Shown here: positions 32,306-41,956 of the stretch, in pieces
How positions within the stretch are numbered: the first letter of the stretch is position 1
Layout of the letters: every line of letters begins with the position of its first letter
Assembly (NCBI RefSeq): GCF_000739595.1
Contig: NZ_BBJP01000006.1
Coordinates: forward strand, 90,738-154,737
Length of the DNA stretch: 64,000 bases
Source of the DNA: Halorubrum halophilum
Lineage (GTDB): Archaea; Halobacteriota; Halobacteria; Halobacteriales; Haloferacaceae
Direction: 5' to 3'
Program-made: the position numbers and the translations under genes
The notes under the pieces: generated by a model
What the model saw: the letters and a program-made list of their open reading frames with translations, nothing else
Databases searched by the model: none
Told to the model about the DNA's origin: nothing

Positions 32306-35300
32306 TCAGTCATCTAACTGTTCTACTAGCACAATCTCAACTGAGGTCACCTTTTCTGCTTTACTAAGTTCAAACTCATTCACTAAGTTATGAAGTTCTC
32401 TGGCAGTACGTTCATACCCCCAACTAGAACGGTTTCTTTTGCGATACACTTTGTCTAGCTCATTTTCAAAGTAATCACTCAATTTGTTGCTATTGAGTTC
32501 CGTATACACTGTTTGAGCCATCTGTTGAACTTTATCTGAAAAATCACTATTCTGTATCTCGTCACAGAAGGCCATTATCTCCGGAACTCTTCCTGAAGCT
32601 TCAGTATCAATTTCCAGAATTTTGTCGTTCCAATTACTCGTGTCAGCAACCATCTTCTGAACTCTGTCAAGAGAGTCAAGATCGCCGACTCTCTTTGACT
32701 TTTCATCTGACTTTATAATGTCAAAAATAGCTAAGTCGTCATCTTCAGAGATCGGGATGTCAAATATCATTGTCTGTCCATCAAGGTCAACTCCACCAAA
32801 TCCTTCATTACTGATTATAGATGCACGGGTCTCTGATCTTCCGCTGTTAAATTCTAAATTGACCAGAACTAAAGTTCCATTTTCATCCGTATTTTGGTGG
32901 AAGCTGATCCGGGTGTTGTCACGGATGGCTTCTGTCTGTTGCAGATCTCCTATTGAGATGTTCTCAGATTCACAATAATTCTTGACAGCATTCCGGAGCT
33001 TGTCATACTTTGAAGTGACTCCGATAAGCCCTTCATCCTTAAATTCCGCATTTTCATCACCTATTTTATCATACATTGTCATATTCTTATCGACTATTTT
33101 CTCGGAGTCTTCCAGAATCGGTGCGTCTTTCCCAAATGTATTTGCTATTTCCTGTATTTTCCCGCGAATTTTATTGAGTATGCCAAGTGCATCTTCCAAT
33201 TCTCTTGTCGGTATGAAATTGTAAACAAGTAGTTCATCATGCTGCGTAGTAATTCGATCAATACGGCCTATTCTCTGCTCCATACGCATAGGATTCCAAT
33301 GTAAGTCGTAATTCACGACCACACGACTGTCTTGGAGATTTTGACCAACCCCAAGGACATCTGTGGCAATCAGAACATCAATTTCACCCTCAAGACCAAC
33401 TTCAACTTCCTGTGCCTTAGGAGCAAACTGTTCCACAATTTCTGTATCGAAATTGTTCCCGTGCAGAAACGCTACGCGTTTGCCCCCCTCTTTAGCCTCT
33501 CCTACTTGTTTGTTTGCGTCTAGTCCTGTGAGCTCCTCAAATAGATGCTCCGCTGTAGGTACAAACTGTGTAAAAATGAGTACCTTTTCTTCAGACAATT
33601 CATTTCGAAGTAGTTGTCGCAACTTTTCCGCTTTTGCATCTTTTCCCCCCGCTTCCAGCGTTTCGTTAGCTAAGCGTTTCATATCGCGCAGATCAATAAG
33701 ATCTTCCTGCACATCGCCGACTATCTCTTTACGCTGGTCACGGCCAAGAGCGTTAACAGCCTCCGTAATCTGATCAATATCAACGTCATCTAAAACCCCT
33801 TCATCGTCTATACTGTCAAAGAACGTCATTATGCGCTCCCTGTTTTGTGAGTAATCGACCTTGCCTTCAGCAATATCTCGCATTATCTCTTCACGTGTGA
33901 TTAACCGATCTATCGACTGTTCAAATGCTGCTATACTGCTCTCTAGGCGTTTGAAGAGAAGAATAATTAATAGAACACTTGCATTCTTATATTCTAGCAT
34001 CAACTCTTCGTTACCATCTCCACCGTATCGGTCCACACTCACGTAAGGAAGATTAAGACCATTCTTTGGGTCATCACCTTTTCCTACAATTATATCTATC
34101 AGTTCACGGTACAATTGCTCTAGGTCAGCATCGTCAGCAGAGACAAGATGTGGTTTTCTGGATGGAGCTTTGATTTGTTTCCCTCCAATCGTTATATTTT
34201 CATAATTTTTTAAAATATATTCTCTCGTCCTAGATATAAGTACTTCCTGCATGATTTTCTCCATCTGCTCTCTCAATATACCAAGTTTCTTCTCTTGGCT
34301 TTTATCTGGATTTTCAAGGCTAGAAATCTTCTCATACTGGCTGAAAATTTCTGAAGGATCATCACGTAGGTCAATATCGAAATCATCGTCGTCGGCGAAT
34401 ACCTTTACAAGATTGTTAAGATCGTCAACAGAGTTATGAATCGGTGTCGCAGTTAACAGGATGTGTTTCTTGTCTTTACGACCAATGGCCTGTATATTAT
34501 CGTATCTGCTAGTATTATTGTTCCGTAAGCGGTGTGCTTCATCTATAAGAATTATATCATACTCCCGTAAATTGTTGATCTCGTTGGGATCCAAACGAGA
34601 AAGTTTAGAAAATGTGAGGTATCTCTTTGTGCCATGGATTGGGAACTTATCGCTATCACTCAGCATTCCTTTCCACATGTCTTGAAGACGCTTCGGTGTG
34701 ATAATCAGGATCCTCGATTGTGGGTTTGAATATTCTTGTACCAACGAGCCGCCGATATATGACTTACCCAAGCCAACGCTGTCAGCTATGATGACACCAT
34801 TATATTTGTTCAGGGTATACTCTGCCGCCCTAACTGCATCTTTCTGAAATTCTAGTAGATTATCTTGATAATCTCCTTTAATATCGTCAAGTAATATACC
34901 ATCGTGTATCTCGTCGGTAAATTGCTCGTAAATGTAGAGTTTTGTCGCAGTATAGGGACTCACAAGATTTTCGGGAAACTCTTTTCGCTCAGTTGGTGAT
35001 GGTAAATCTTCTCCAAACTTTGAAGATTCAATAGCATCGATCAGCTCTGATTTGAATTCCTCACTCTCTGCCCAGATCTCGTCAAACCATTCATTGAGAT
35101 AATTCAGAGTCGGTGTGTCTCGCTTCTCTACATTCAGTTCAATATTTCCAGATAGTCCGCTTTGAGAAAGATTTGAAGAACCAATTATAGCACTGCCAGG
35201 GAACTTGCTATCGTTATTGTAATTGAATAGGTAGAGTTTGGGATGAAAACGGCTATTAGTATATACATGAACATCAGCTCGATCTTCATGTATCAGTTCA

Positions 35301-35590
35301 TACAGACGTTTTATGCCTTCTTCTGCTTCGTCTGTCTTCTCGATATTCTCTATTTCCCTTTCAAATCCTTTGATTAGCTCTTCTTTTGTCTCTGCGTCGG
35401 TCTGACGACCAATAATTATCTGAATGCTCTCAGCGTCTTGTAGATTCTCACGTAGGATATCAAATCCGCTTATATAGAAGTAACCAACTGCTATCTTGAT
35501 ATTGTCCGCACCCTCTGCAAGTTCGTTAGCTCTATCATGAACATAGAAATGGCGGTTATCCAGTATGTCCGCATATTCTTTACTCTCCAT
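32306..35590 (-). CDS. PLD-nuclease/SF2-helicase restriction-like protein
   Basis: A 1094-residue protein; ATG at 35590 is 2 bp past the methyltransferase stop, so both are one operon. Residues about 25-160 form a phospholipase-D nuclease domain: HPKLYLF at 116-122 (HxK) and GSSNLSQSGLSGNIELN at 137-153. A helicase follows: ADSVGLGKS (269-277, Walker A), LIDEAHRLRN (348-357), LLTATPIHN (378-386), and in the second lobe ATDVLGVGQNLQ and QRIGRIDRI (772-780). The last 250 residues are unassigned. Such proteins pair with Eco57I-like methyltransferases in restriction systems: likely translocation along unmodified DNA and cleavage by the PLD domain. It resembles DISARM-type PLD and SNF2 parts in combination, but no drmA/drmB is present. 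Confidence 0.85.
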   Translation of the reverse strand: MESKEYADILDNRHFYVHDRANELAEGADNIKIAVGYFYISGFDILRENLQDAESIQIIIGRQTDAETKEELIKGFEREIENIEKTDEAEEGIKRLYELIHEDRADVHVYTNSRFHPKLYLFNYNNDSKFPGSAIIGSSNLSQSGLSGNIELNVEKRDTPTLNYLNEWFDEIWAESEEFKSELIDAIESSKFGEDLPSPTERKEFPENLVSPYTATKLYIYEQFTDEIHDGILLDDIKGDYQDNLLEFQKDAVRAAEYTLNKYNGVIIADSVGLGKSYIGGSLVQEYSNPQSRILIITPKRLQDMWKGMLSDSDKFPIHGTKRYLTFSKLSRLDPNEINNLREYDIILIDEAHRLRNNNTSRYDNIQAIGRKDKKHILLTATPIHNSVDDLNNLVKVFADDDDFDIDLRDDPSEIFSQYEKISSLENPDKSQEKKLGILREQMEKIMQEVLISRTREYILKNYENITIGGKQIKAPSRKPHLVSADDADLEQLYRELIDIIVGKGDDPKNGLNLPYVSVDRYGGDGNEELMLEYKNASVLLIILLFKRLESSIAAFEQSIDRLITREEIMRDIAEGKVDYSQNRERIMTFFDSIDDEGVLDDVDIDQITEAVNALGRDQRKEIVGDVQEDLIDLRDMKRLANETLEAGGKDAKAEKLRQLLRNELSEEKVLIFTQFVPTAEHLFEELTGLDANKQVGEAKEGGKRVAFLHGNNFDTEIVEQFAPKAQEVEVGLEGEIDVLIATDVLGVGQNLQDSRVVVNYDLHWNPMRMEQRIGRIDRITTQHDELLVYNFIPTRELEDALGILNKIRGKIQEIANTFGKDAPILEDSEKIVDKNMTMYDKIGDENAEFKDEGLIGVTSKYDKLRNAVKNYCESENISIGDLQQTEAIRDNTRISFHQNTDENGTLVLVNLEFNSGRSETRASIISNEGFGGVDLDGQTMIFDIPISEDDDLAIFDIIKSDEKSKRVGDLDSLDRVQKMVADTSNWNDKILEIDTEASGRVPEIMAFCDEIQNSDFSDKVQQMAQTVYTELNSNKLSDYFENELDKVYRKRNRSSWGYERTARELHNLVNEFELSKAEKVTSVEIVLVEQLDD

Positions 35591-35592
35591 AA

Positions 35593-38500
35593 TTATTCCC
35601 AAGAATTTTTGTATATTTCTTCTGTTAATTCATCTATTTTCTGTTGAATAGTGTTTATATCTCTGTCTGAGTTTCCTTTCCTAATTTCAATTGCGTCTTC
35701 TACTAGTGATTCCATTCTGGACAAGTCTTCTTCTTTTGGACAGACAATCGGAATGAGTCTCATATCTGCAGTTTGCTTCCCTGAACCATTGATAAAAGTC
35801 TCCACAATAGATTCCAGCAACGAGGAATTTAGTAGTCCGCACAAGTACTTTGCGGACAGGTTAGTGTCCATTGGAATTATGGATATACCAGAAGTATCAA
35901 TCACAGAGTTATTTACATATCTTACCATTAAATCAGAGAATCCTCCCCTCGACGCAAATAAACCTTCCTTGAAATTCGTTTCTAAGTGCTGAAGCCTACC
36001 CTGCTCACTCGCATCGATTTCTTTCAACGATTTCTTACTCCAATTGATAAACACGCTGTGGGGTTTGTAATATGTTTCATCCTTTCTAAATCCTTTTTCA
36101 AGGGGAACCCAATGAGGATCATTTTCATCAATCCCGTTTAGCTTCTCTTTCTTTGATAGATCTTCTACATTTGCGATATGTTTCTCTTGTACAACCTTAC
36201 TAAGCCATTTATACCGGTTTTCGTTTTTCTGAACATACTGAAAGTCATCATTTCTGTTTTTCAGTTCTTTTGCCTCTGGAGTTCCTTCTAAGAATGCGAT
36301 ATACTCCTCATTATTTCCAGTCTGAAATCCTCTACCTCCAAAGGTTAACAACCCTAGTAGGGCTACCTCGCCGGGCTCTAACTCTTGAGCAACGTTTTCT
36401 TCTATATCGTCCTTCATTTTTATGTGTTTACTAGTATTTGATAGGATATCTCCCCATTCTTCATATTGTGAAACCATTTTTTCCATATAACGCTCATATA
36501 TTCTAATATTTTCTTTTGTTGGAACAAAGAAGTTCCTTCGAAGACTATTACGATAAAGAATAATGGGTGCTTGATAAACCGAACAACCAGATATTTCTCC
36601 ATACTCAATCGCGTATTCTGTTCCATGGGCCGAACATGTCGTGTATGTGCTGAGGTTTTCGTAGTGTACTAATGATCGATAGTCTGCTGTATTAGTATCG
36701 GAAGCATTGATGAATTTCGTCGTATAGTTCGACTCATTCCTATTTATCGCTGTGAAGATTGCAGGATCCACTGTAGCATCAAAGATATCTTCACTAACAT
36801 CTATTACTTCCTTTAAATAGTTTGTTTGAAGGAGAATGCGTGTGCTCATTTTAGTCATAATGTTGAGCCATGTATTGGATGTGATGAACGATACTGTACC
36901 TCCTTCTCTTGCTAATTCAAACGCTCTGAAAATGAATAACTGATAGAGGTCCTTCCGTATCGGCTTATCATAATGCTCAGATCTCTCATCTAGCCAATTG
37001 GATAGAGGCAATATGTAATCTAATTGCGGATTTCCTTTATAAGGGGGGTTTCCGATGACAATATCGAAACCTCCATCTAAAACTACCTCTGGAATATTCA
37101 CACTCCACTTGAACGAATCTTCCTCAGTCGCCGTGACTGTATCCATCCAATAATCCGAAGATTCCCAGTCGATTAACCCATCAATTTCTTTAATAAGGTT
37201 ACCCAGCTCCTCCTCCAATCTGTTTTTTTCTTCACCGTGTGAGTCTAAGTATTCCTCTCGTTTTTCATCAACTTCATCTACTATATCACTTAGATCCCGT
37301 TTTCCGGTGTGTCTAGCTCCTATTGTGGTTTGCATAGACCTGTCCCCTCCCTTCTTTTCTCCAATATTGTCTAGTACATCCCGTATTTCAGTTGGTTTGA
37401 AATCACCAGAGAGGCTGTTCCCTATGAAGAATTTGAATCCAAGATTCGGCAAAGCATACTTTTCGTTATTTTCCAAGAACTCGTCTAACCCTACATCGTC
37501 GAGATCCTGCATTAAATGCAGCCATGTCCGAAACTTACAGAGCTCTATACCGCTAGAGTCAATATCTACCCCATAAAGTGACCGAGCAATGAATTCTTCT
37601 TTGAGGTTAAATCGATCTTCTTCGTAACCAAGCGCATTGTTTAGCGCTTCAGTAATTTCGGTGAGTTCTTCGAGCATCGAAATAACGAACGCACCAGACC
37701 CAACTGCAGGGTCAACAATGTCGACACTCTTGACTTTATTTCTGATATCTTCTAGTTCAGTTTTGTCAAAGCTTTCCGACACTCCATGATCAGACACCAA
37801 CTTAGATAATTCCGCTTCTTTTTCTGGAAAATCCTCTAAGAGGTATTGCTTGAGAGCATTCTTACTCATATACTGTGTAACTTCTTTCGGAGTGTAGAAT
37901 GCGCCTTTCTCTGATCGTTCTTCACTCTGCATAAACATCTCAAATATTCGTCCAATGAACTCAGGATCAACAACCAACTCTTGTTCGGCTGGGTTACTTT
38001 CGCTTAGAGACAATTTGTACTGGAGCAGGAACCCTTCCGGGTTCCCATATTCATCTTCTTCTGGACTAAGGAGAACGTCAAAGAACTCTTCATCTATGGT
38101 GACATTCTCTTCTATCTCTTTCTTTTCAAATAATCCACCGTTGAGGTATGGAACCTTTCCAATAAAATCATTTTCAGGGATACCTTCTGTGTTTAGAGCT
38201 TCAAAGAATAATGGCCTGAAAAAGTCGTCATAAACATCTGACTTCTCTTTTTTTGCCTCCTCGTATTTATTTTGAATATACCGCTGATCACCATCTAGCC
38301 ACCCTTTCTCCTGTACAAACATCAGGAATAGAATCCGATTTACTACTGACTGAGTATAAGAGGTCAAATTCTCATCTTGATTTCTCAAACCGTGTATGGA
38401 ATTCTGTAATTCGTCTTGGAATATCTCAGCGAAATCACGGTAGAAGCCCTTTGTAACCTCCTTTAGCGAGAATATCTCCTTAACGTTTTCTAGAACAGAG

Positions 38501-38979
38501 TTATATGACTGATTGCCGACCCTCATATCATTAAAGTAATCAAGATACATCGGAGCGGGGTTGTCTATATCAACTCGGAAATATTTCAGATCATGCTCTA
38601 TATCAACGGTTTGTGTTGCTCTCCGGCGCTCAATACGCATAAAGGTGATTTCGGAGGTAATAGAACGCTGAAGCGGGTTTTTGTTAGAACCTTCAGATTG
38701 GACAATAACAGAGAACAGTTCCTTGTTTGATTTTTTTCCGTGTCGCTTAAGATAGGAGTTCACAGTACTTCTATCAGGACCGCTAGAGGGAATTTCAATA
38801 ACTCGAACCACAGTATCTCCATCATGACGCAGATTGAATTCTGTCCCGTATCCGTTACCAAATTCAGTCTGGTTTTGTCCGTCAACGAGATTTTGGAACT
38901 CTAGATCGTCAACGAGGTGTTTGATAATGTCACCAACAGTATCAGTTGAGCCGAATGGAGAGCTTCTTGTCATCGACAT
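35593..38979 (-). CDS. Eco57I-type N6-adenine DNA methyltransferase (NPPY)
   Basis: An 1128-residue protein. The first 180 residues are a beta-rich domain of unknown role; 180-420 is helical with FYTPKEVTQYM (about 361-371), typical before the catalytic domain. SAM motif I is DPAVGSGAF (423-431), YGVDID follows (about 469-474), and the catalytic motif IV is NPPY (644-647) in FDIVIGNPPYKGNP. The C-terminal 350 residues match the TaqI-like/target-recognition region. It should methylate adenine in a specific sequence and mark self DNA. Size and layout fit the large methyltransferases of BREX, DISARM and type IIG-like systems. AT-rich codon use marks it as foreign. Start could also be Met 3. Confidence 0.88.
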   Translation of the reverse strand: MSMTRSSPFGSTDTVGDIIKHLVDDLEFQNLVDGQNQTEFGNGYGTEFNLRHDGDTVVRVIEIPSSGPDRSTVNSYLKRHGKKSNKELFSVIVQSEGSNKNPLQRSITSEITFMRIERRRATQTVDIEHDLKYFRVDIDNPAPMYLDYFNDMRVGNQSYNSVLENVKEIFSLKEVTKGFYRDFAEIFQDELQNSIHGLRNQDENLTSYTQSVVNRILFLMFVQEKGWLDGDQRYIQNKYEEAKKEKSDVYDDFFRPLFFEALNTEGIPENDFIGKVPYLNGGLFEKKEIEENVTIDEEFFDVLLSPEEDEYGNPEGFLLQYKLSLSESNPAEQELVVDPEFIGRIFEMFMQSEERSEKGAFYTPKEVTQYMSKNALKQYLLEDFPEKEAELSKLVSDHGVSESFDKTELEDIRNKVKSVDIVDPAVGSGAFVISMLEELTEITEALNNALGYEEDRFNLKEEFIARSLYGVDIDSSGIELCKFRTWLHLMQDLDDVGLDEFLENNEKYALPNLGFKFFIGNSLSGDFKPTEIRDVLDNIGEKKGGDRSMQTTIGARHTGKRDLSDIVDEVDEKREEYLDSHGEEKNRLEEELGNLIKEIDGLIDWESSDYWMDTVTATEEDSFKWSVNIPEVVLDGGFDIVIGNPPYKGNPQLDYILPLSNWLDERSEHYDKPIRKDLYQLFIFRAFELAREGGTVSFITSNTWLNIMTKMSTRILLQTNYLKEVIDVSEDIFDATVDPAIFTAINRNESNYTTKFINASDTNTADYRSLVHYENLSTYTTCSAHGTEYAIEYGEISGCSVYQAPIILYRNSLRRNFFVPTKENIRIYERYMEKMVSQYEEWGDILSNTSKHIKMKDDIEENVAQELEPGEVALLGLLTFGGRGFQTGNNEEYIAFLEGTPEAKELKNRNDDFQYVQKNENRYKWLSKVVQEKHIANVEDLSKKEKLNGIDENDPHWVPLEKGFRKDETYYKPHSVFINWSKKSLKEIDASEQGRLQHLETNFKEGLFASRGGFSDLMVRYVNNSVIDTSGISIIPMDTNLSAKYLCGLLNSSLLESIVETFINGSGKQTADMRLIPIVCPKEEDLSRMESLVEDAIEIRKGNSDRDINTIQQKIDELTEEIYKNSWE

Positions 38980-39212
38980 ACCTCAGTATATCTTCACTCT
39001 GTGTTTAATTGTTCGGCTCTATGTTTTCTATTCTATTAAATGGGGCTATTAATTATTATATAATAAAATGAGATTTACTAAATCAAACAGACAGAATGTG
39101 AGCTAAAGTAGAAATCTCGTCCAGCCACCGCTTCATTAGAACTCACGTTCGGGAGTTGTGAATACTCAACTGTTCTGTGATGTCCAAATATTCCGGAAGA
39201 TCAAACAAGTTC
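38980..39212. other. AT-rich region upstream of the methyltransferase
   Basis: 233 bp, very AT-rich at 39010-39085 with TATA-like runs (ATTATTATATAATAAAATG). It probably holds the promoter of the minus-strand methyltransferase/PLD-helicase operon. It is flanked by the integrase 3' end. Confidence 0.45.
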
Positions 39213-40313
39213 TCAGCCCATGTTATCAAGTGCGTCCTGACGATCTTCAACCGGGACGTTATCGTATTTTATCGTCGTTTCGACTGATTGGTGACGTAAC
39301 TGAGCTTGTGTCGCAGCTAGGTCACGCTCTTTCGTCATGTGAGTACCAACCGAATGACGGATTGAGTACCACGACATCTGCCGGTTTTCGTGAGGAATCC
39401 CGGCTCGTTCACAGAGGTCGGTAAGTATCCGTCTAAGTTCGTTGGAACCGTATCGGTTGCCATGACGGGTGAGCCACAGTTTATCCGTGCCTTCGTATCT
39501 CTCGTGGTTCTCTCGTTCGTCTATCCACCGCTCTAGCGCCGTTGCTGTCCGGTCGGTTAGACCAACAGTCCAGTTGCCCTCGTTCTTAGATGAATCTTCC
39601 CTCGGGATACGAAGTATGCTGTTCTCCGGGTCACACCAGCTCACTCTGGCGTTGCCGACTTCTACGGGACGAAGACCAGCGTCGAGGCTAGTCCAAACGA
39701 GGGAAGTGAACTTCCAACTGTTCGGATCAGCTTCGAGGAGGTCTTCTGTTCCATAGTTGGGGGTGCCGTCCTTCCCGAGTGCAGCCTGTCGGATTTTACG
39801 CCTCTCGGGTTTAGTCAGGAAGTCTCTAGGAGCATTGTTATTCCCACCAGATTGGAAGTTCCAGCTAAACTCCCACTCATCTCGGTTGAACTTGTGCTGA
39901 AGCCACTTGGAATACCGTTTGAGGGCACCGAGTGTCTTCCCTTTCGTGGACTCGGTTACATCCCGGAAGGCGACCTGTTCCATGTAGGCCTTAGCATCTT
40001 CTAGATCGGGTGGTGTTTTGTATCCTCCACGGTTCTCCCACACCCATAGGTCGAACCGGGCGGTTCGATGCCCGGTTTGACAGACTGTGTATGGGGAATA
40101 TCCCTTCGCCTTATTGGGATTCTTCCCCATTTTGAGTAGGTATGTGAGGAACTTCTTTCTGTAGTCGTGATAGTCTACGTGCGCCTTCTCGGATAGGAAG
40201 TCGCGTTGGTTCTTCCGGACGATGGTAATAGTATTATTCGGCTCCATCATATCCGAATCAAAACCGTCATAGCGTTCGAGGGTGTTCGGCTTATCGAGGT
40301 TTGTTTCGGTCAT
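39213..40313 (-). CDS. Tyrosine-recombinase integrase
   Basis: A 366-residue integrase. An N-terminal core-binding SAM-like domain (about 40-150) is followed by the catalytic domain: Arg in LDAGLRPVEVGNAR (R215), RH in YSIRHSVGTH (R319, with Tyr in place of the usual first His), His341 in QLRHQSVETT and the nucleophile Tyr350 in IKYDNV. It lies 38 bp from the 3' end of tRNA-Leu, in the same orientation, the classical place for the integrase of a tRNA-targeting element. The enzyme looks intact, so the element may still excise between its 56-bp repeats. Confidence 0.92.
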   Translation of the reverse strand: MTETNLDKPNTLERYDGFDSDMMEPNNTITIVRKNQRDFLSEKAHVDYHDYRKKFLTYLLKMGKNPNKAKGYSPYTVCQTGHRTARFDLWVWENRGGYKTPPDLEDAKAYMEQVAFRDVTESTKGKTLGALKRYSKWLQHKFNRDEWEFSWNFQSGGNNNAPRDFLTKPERRKIRQAALGKDGTPNYGTEDLLEADPNSWKFTSLVWTSLDAGLRPVEVGNARVSWCDPENSILRIPREDSSKNEGNWTVGLTDRTATALERWIDERENHERYEGTDKLWLTRHGNRYGSNELRRILTDLCERAGIPHENRQMSWYSIRHSVGTHMTKERDLAATQAQLRHQSVETTIKYDNVPVEDRQDALDNMG

Positions 40314-40349
40314 TTGTGTACCTAGACAAAGTGAAAACGGCAGGTAGAG

Positions 40350-40405
40350 AGTGCGCGGGACCGGATTTGAACCGGCGGACCCCTACGGGATAGCGTCCTA
40401 AGCGC
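40350..40405 (-). repeat. attR: 56-bp tRNA-Leu core
   Basis: The 3' half of the intact tRNA-Leu, plus two bases beyond its 3' end. It matches 25546-25601 at 55 of 56 positions. Recombination between the two would excise the island and leave a whole tRNA. Confidence 0.92.
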
Positions 40406-40436
40406 TACGCCTTTGGCCTGGCTCGGCAACCCGCGC
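40352..40436 (-). tRNA. tRNA-Leu (UAG anticodon)
   Basis: 85 nt on the minus strand without encoded CCA. The acceptor arms GCGCGGG and CCCGCGC pair perfectly. The anticodon stem TAGCG/CGCTA encloses the loop CTTAGGA with anticodon TAG, reading CUA leucine codons. A long variable arm and the T-arm CCGGTTCAAATCCGG follow. It is uninterrupted and is the attachment target of the island. Confidence 0.95.
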
Positions 40437-40521
40437 GCGGATTATCGTACCCGAGTGGCTCAAAAATAGTTGTCGCTACGGGGGCGACGACTGCGACGCT
40501 GACCGCAGCGGTCGGCGACCC

Positions 40522-41094
40522 TCAGATATCCGTCTCGAACGGTAATCGATCGAGCACCGCCTCCTCGCCGACTCGTCGGACGAGCCACTCCGCGAACAGC
40601 ACCGCGGCGATCCCGAGCCCGATCCCGAAGACGGTGTCCGAGAGGTAGTGCGTGCCGAGGTAGATCCGCGAGAAGGAGATCAACCCGGCGAAGCCCGCGG
40701 CGACCGCGAAGGGGAGCTCGTCGGAGTGCCACGCGATTCCCGCGTACGCCGTCACTGCGGCCGAATGCCCGGAGGGAAACGAACTCGTGGTTCCGGCGTC
40801 GCCCTCGGTGACACAGACCGGGTTCGGCGGGAACGGCCGCTCGACGAGCGTCATCAGCCCCCAGACGACGACGCCGAGCAGCGAGAGCGCGATCACGCTC
40901 TTGACGAACTCCTCGCGCCAGCCGGCGAGGTAGAACAGCCCGACGAACACGACCCCGGCCGTGACCGAGCCGAGCCCGGTCATCGACGTCATCATCTCGG
41001 TCAGGAACGGCGCTCGGATCGCGGCGACGAACTCGGCGACGAGCCGGTCGCCCCACAGGACGGCGCGAGAGACCTCGCCGATCAGCGCATACAT
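40522..41094 (-). CDS. PAP2-family membrane phosphatase
   Basis: A 190-residue membrane protein with about five helices and the PAP2 signature in three parts: KSVIAL...ERPFPP (about 65-95), FPSGHSA (about 106-112) and SRIYLGTHYLSD (about 140-151), giving the catalytic histidines. It should hydrolyse lipid phosphates such as phosphatidylglycerophosphate or polyprenyl pyrophosphate at the membrane. It is the first normal chromosomal gene after the island. Confidence 0.92.
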   Translation of the reverse strand: MYALIGEVSRAVLWGDRLVAEFVAAIRAPFLTEMMTSMTGLGSVTAGVVFVGLFYLAGWREEFVKSVIALSLLGVVVWGLMTLVERPFPPNPVCVTEGDAGTTSSFPSGHSAAVTAYAGIAWHSDELPFAVAAGFAGLISFSRIYLGTHYLSDTVFGIGLGIAAVLFAEWLVRRVGEEAVLDRLPFETDI

Positions 41095-41145
41095 GATTGT
41101 CCGACCCTATCGGCCGGAGGAACATAGGCGCTCGTACGCTCGTGT

Positions 41146-41847
41146 TCAGGGGCAGAACTCGCAGTCGCAGTACGCCTCACACACCGGGTTGTCGCAGTCG
41201 GCGCCGCGGGCCGAACAGTGCTCTCGGCCGTGCCGGATCAGGAGGACGTGGAGCGGGTAGATCAGCTCGTCCGGCACCAGCTCGTCGAGCGCGTCGTGCG
41301 CCGCTTGGTTCGACGCCGACTCCGACACCAGCCCGAACCGCTTGGAGACGCGCTCGACGTGGGTGTCGACCGCCATCGTCGGCTTCCCGAAGTGGAAGTT
41401 CAACACGACGCTCGCGGTCTTCGGTCCCACGCCCTTGATCTCCGTGAGCCAGTCTTTCGCGTCGTCGGTCGCCATCGCGTCGAGGAACGCCAGCGAGTAC
41501 GCCCCGCCCGTTTCCTCGCGGATCGCGGCCAGCGCGCGCTGGATCCGGGCGGCCTTCTGGTCGGCGAGCCCCGCCACGCGGATCGTCTCTTTCAGCTCCT
41601 CGTGGTCGGCCGCCTCGATCGCCGCGAAGTCGTCGTACCTATCGAACAGCGCGTCCGTGGCCCGGCTCGTGTTCGCGTCGGCGACGTTCTGCGAGAGGAT
41701 CGTCGTCACCAACTGTCGGACGCCCTCGCCGGGCTCGGCGGTCGGGTCGGCGCCGTGCTCGGCGACGCGGTCCACCGGCTCGTACAGCGACACCAGGTCG
41801 TCGTGAAGCTCGCGAACCCGCGATTCGGTCCACGCGTGCGTCGACAT
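41146..41847 (-). CDS. nth: Endonuclease III
   Basis: A 233-residue DNA glycosylase/AP lyase for oxidised pyrimidines. The ATG at 41847 is chosen because the family N-terminus begins there; the longer frame extends into the divergent promoter. Helix-hairpin-helix IKGVGPKTASVVLN carries the catalytic lysine (Lys143), and MAVDTHVERV the aspartate (Asp161). The C-terminus has a cysteine cluster (CSARGADCDNPVCEAYC) suited to a 4Fe-4S cluster. Divergent from the TFB-like gene, 109 bp apart. Confidence 0.92.
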   Translation of the reverse strand: MSTHAWTESRVRELHDDLVSLYEPVDRVAEHGADPTAEPGEGVRQLVTTILSQNVADANTSRATDALFDRYDDFAAIEAADHEELKETIRVAGLADQKAARIQRALAAIREETGGAYSLAFLDAMATDDAKDWLTEIKGVGPKTASVVLNFHFGKPTMAVDTHVERVSKRFGLVSESASNQAAHDALDELVPDELIYPLHVLLIRHGREHCSARGADCDNPVCEAYCDCEFCP

Positions 41848-41956
41848 ACCCGGGCTACGGGCGGGGCGGACTTGAGGGCGACGACCGGGGGAATCCGCGG
41901 TTGGTCCCCCGATCCGCCGCGCGACCTTTTTAACTCGGTGCGCCCAACTGCGGGGC

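Larger units (their letters stand above)
25546..40405. mobile_element. Integrative element inserted in tRNA-Leu(UAG)
   Basis: About 14.9 kb bounded by a 56-bp direct repeat of tRNA-Leu sequence (25546-25601 and 40350-40405), with a tyrosine integrase directly beside the intact tRNA. Base composition shifts to AT-rich through most of the interior, and gene density and codon use change. Contents: zinc ribbon-SHOCT protein, 3-TM protein, C2H2 finger protein, winged helix, an uncharacterised protein, a large methyltransferase/PLD-helicase pair and several relics. I see no replication or capsid genes, so it is best viewed as a defence-type genomic island. Confidence 0.9.

Noticed and set aside
25546..40405. 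Possible provirus
   Set aside because: No capsid, terminase, portal or packaging ATPase gene is visible; only an integrase and defence-like cargo.
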